A stretch of DNA of 64,000 bases. Origin: Bacteroidales bacterium. Its GTDB lineage: Bacteria; Bacteroidota; Bacteroidia; Bacteroidales; Lentimicrobiaceae. Every line of letters starts with the position of its first letter. Position 1 is the stretch's first letter. Under the pieces are notes generated by a model. That model saw only the letters and a program-made list of their open reading frames with translations, did not search any database and had not been told where the DNA came from. The position numbers and the translations under genes were made by a program. The stretch is taken from positions 157,493 to 221,492 of the forward strand of contig JADIZB010000034.1 in the NCBI GenBank assembly GCA_016705005.1, read 5' to 3'. Shown here one piece after another: positions 63,001-64,000 of this stretch.

Positions 63001-63650
63001 ACTTGGTTTCAAACAGCGATCAGGTTGCCATTCCTGTCATCAGCGAAAGAAAAGGGACCGGTTAAAATTATTGGTCAAGCCACACCCAAACCGGGCACGT
63101 AGGATTTGAACCCCTTTCTTTTCTGTATACCGGAAAACCTTCTGAACCCATCGGAAAGCCACACCCCCGCCCGCCGCATCACCGAGTGCCATTCTTCGGG
63201 GTACCACATGGTGGAATCATTCCGTTTAACTGACCCACGGGCAATGGCTCTGAATTCAACCAAACCAGCCTTGTCGGTGATGTGCCACACCCATATCGGT
63301 AGGTAATCAATATTCTGCCATCGGGCAAAAGCGTACCCACTGACTTGGCATAAACCCCTGCTGTTCGTCGCCGAAGAGCCTGGAATTATGACTCATCAAC
63401 CGCAACTGCATCCTCGTCGGTGCAGCCCAAACAACTCGTTGTGGCCGGTGGCGATTGATCAACCAGTAAGAGGCAGCCTTCTTCTAAGTATAACGGGTAA
63501 AATATATCGATTGCTGACCTATGACTGCCACCGAAACAAACGCCTGCGGTAAAGCGCAAGGATCTTTTTCAACAGTAACGCCAAGAAGCGGAAGCTTATA
63601 ACAATTATTAAATGTATAAAAGTCTCCCTTATTATTCGATTTGGCGACTA
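60018..63650 (-). pseudogene. Hybrid two-component sensor with regulator-propeller repeats, heavily frame-broken
   Basis: Reading right to left, short matching pieces give the domain order. Propeller (Reg_prop) motifs come first: GTLLPDGRILI (~63325), DKSGRVINI (~62840), HLYVDPENNLWI (~62640-62670), VIPDKNGFWLADTGSGYYLY and MVKDRSGSIWA (62290-62430). A linker coil (EIVNPSDQIEQPEQVDQ) follows. The H box is FLVMSHGIHTIDTVI, with the phospho-His codon at 61090-61092. An ATPase piece (GIDIPDTKY) comes next. Last is a receiver domain from VFLLVEDNKI (60382-60353) through LILMVIEMPEMDGL to DLAELFSKVRSYLEER and TGA at 60018-60020. The phosphoacceptor Asp is read as Val (60232-60234). The exact right-hand start is uncertain. 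The architecture is HTCS-like but without a terminal AraC domain. Confidence 0.65.
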
Positions 63651-64000
63651 ACTTTGCTTAATGTAATCGGGGATGACCGGGTTTGATAGTTATGAAGCGG
63701 TATTGTAAGCATGCCTGGCGTTAAGAGTGGGGCCCGTTAATCCCCGTTCCGTATGAGTGTTAATAAAATGGCAATTATTATAACGATACACAGCTTAACC
63801 ACGATTGGTCGCTTCTGCCCCTGGCAGCCACGCGCGGCTGCGTTCCGGTACGTGGTACCGCAATGCCGCGATAGGCAGGCAACCGTGCCCGTCTGAAACC
63901 AAAGTGAAATACGGAAACCTGCTGCGTTTTCTCCCCGCAGGCCTCATAATCAACCGGAAACCAACCAGAGTTACTCATTGCTGCTTGTTTGGACGCGGGT
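63651..64000. other. Unassigned right end of the window
   Basis: 350 bp in which I can name nothing. It may hold the upstream region or N-terminus of the hybrid sensor, but the surrounding error rate makes any frame unreliable. Confidence 0.4.

Noticed and set aside
60176..63306. Several plus-strand open frames of 60-138 codons
   Set aside because: The minus strand of the same stretch gives recognisable pieces of a hybrid sensor kinase in consistent domain order, so these are shadow frames.
1..64000. tRNA or rRNA genes
   Set aside because: I looked for TpsiC-like and rRNA-like sequence in the gaps and saw none; a covariance search would be needed to exclude them fully.

Overview
The window looks like a chromosomal segment of a Bacteroidota (Bacteroidetes) bacterium, probably from an uncultured or environmental Bacteroidales-like lineage. 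The evidence is: promoter-like TTTG-n(19-23)-TAnnTTTG signals instead of sigma70 boxes; type IX secretion (T9SS) C-terminal domains; the str operon running straight into S10 without tuf; a DUF4290 gene directly before murA; a CcmF/CcsA-type haem lyase beside DUF2520, KdsC-like, UbiA-family and Maf genes; and hybrid sensors with two-component-regulator propellers. I saw no rRNA, tRNA or CRISPR array.

Layout. (1) 118-10098, minus strand: a tandem array of seven secreted fibre-like proteins. All share an N-terminal module (signal peptide, AQVAINTD..DNSAMLD.KS..GLL.P.MT..QRNAI) but carry different C-termini: S74 intramolecular chaperone (three genes), DUF1566/Lcl_C (one) or a beta-rich tip (three). 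Two also have long 17-residue YadA-head-like repeats. (2) 10482-15825, minus: maf, UbiA-type prenyltransferase, KdsC-like phosphatase, DUF2520 Rossmann protein and ccmF, packed as one operon. (3) 15963-19192, plus: a GNAT-like protein, then a 100-residue coiled-coil protein paired with a UbiB-family kinase-like protein. (4) 19274-21614, minus: a DUF2271/T9SS protein and enolase. (5) 21760-40036, minus: a complete str-S10-spc-alpha ribosomal super-operon from rpsL to rplQ, with secY, map, infA, rpmJ and rpoA, preceded by two promoter-like signals. (6) 41080-43722, minus: a LytS/LytTR two-component system behind a LiaF-like membrane protein. (7) 44577-50995, plus: UvrD/PcrA helicase, a KilA-N remnant and a large interrupted T9SS type-B adhesin-like protein. 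(8) 50997-51716: a DUF559 nuclease gene between two copies of an inverted-repeat-bounded ~134-bp element. (9) 52032-60036, plus: DUF4290, murA, grpE, dnaJ, an ABC exporter pair and a sigma54-dependent response regulator. It converges on a hybrid sensor kinase read on the minus strand (60018 to about 63650).

Sequence quality matters for reading this window. Single-base indels, mostly in homopolymers, break several genes that should be intact, including the essential fusA and dnaJ. Restoring one base recovers conserved family sequence each time. From about 56 kb to the right end the breaks become dense, and beyond 58.8 kb proteins can only be followed as short matching pieces in changing frames. 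This gradient looks like a low-coverage contig end rather than real gene decay. Interrupted genes are therefore reported over their full reconstructed span, with the break points given.

The less ordinary parts are the modular fibre array with its shared 46-nt upstream repeat (paired GTTAA boxes 11 bp apart), the DUF559 gene with its flanking REP-like elements, and a MurA with Asp in place of the fosfomycin-target Cys.
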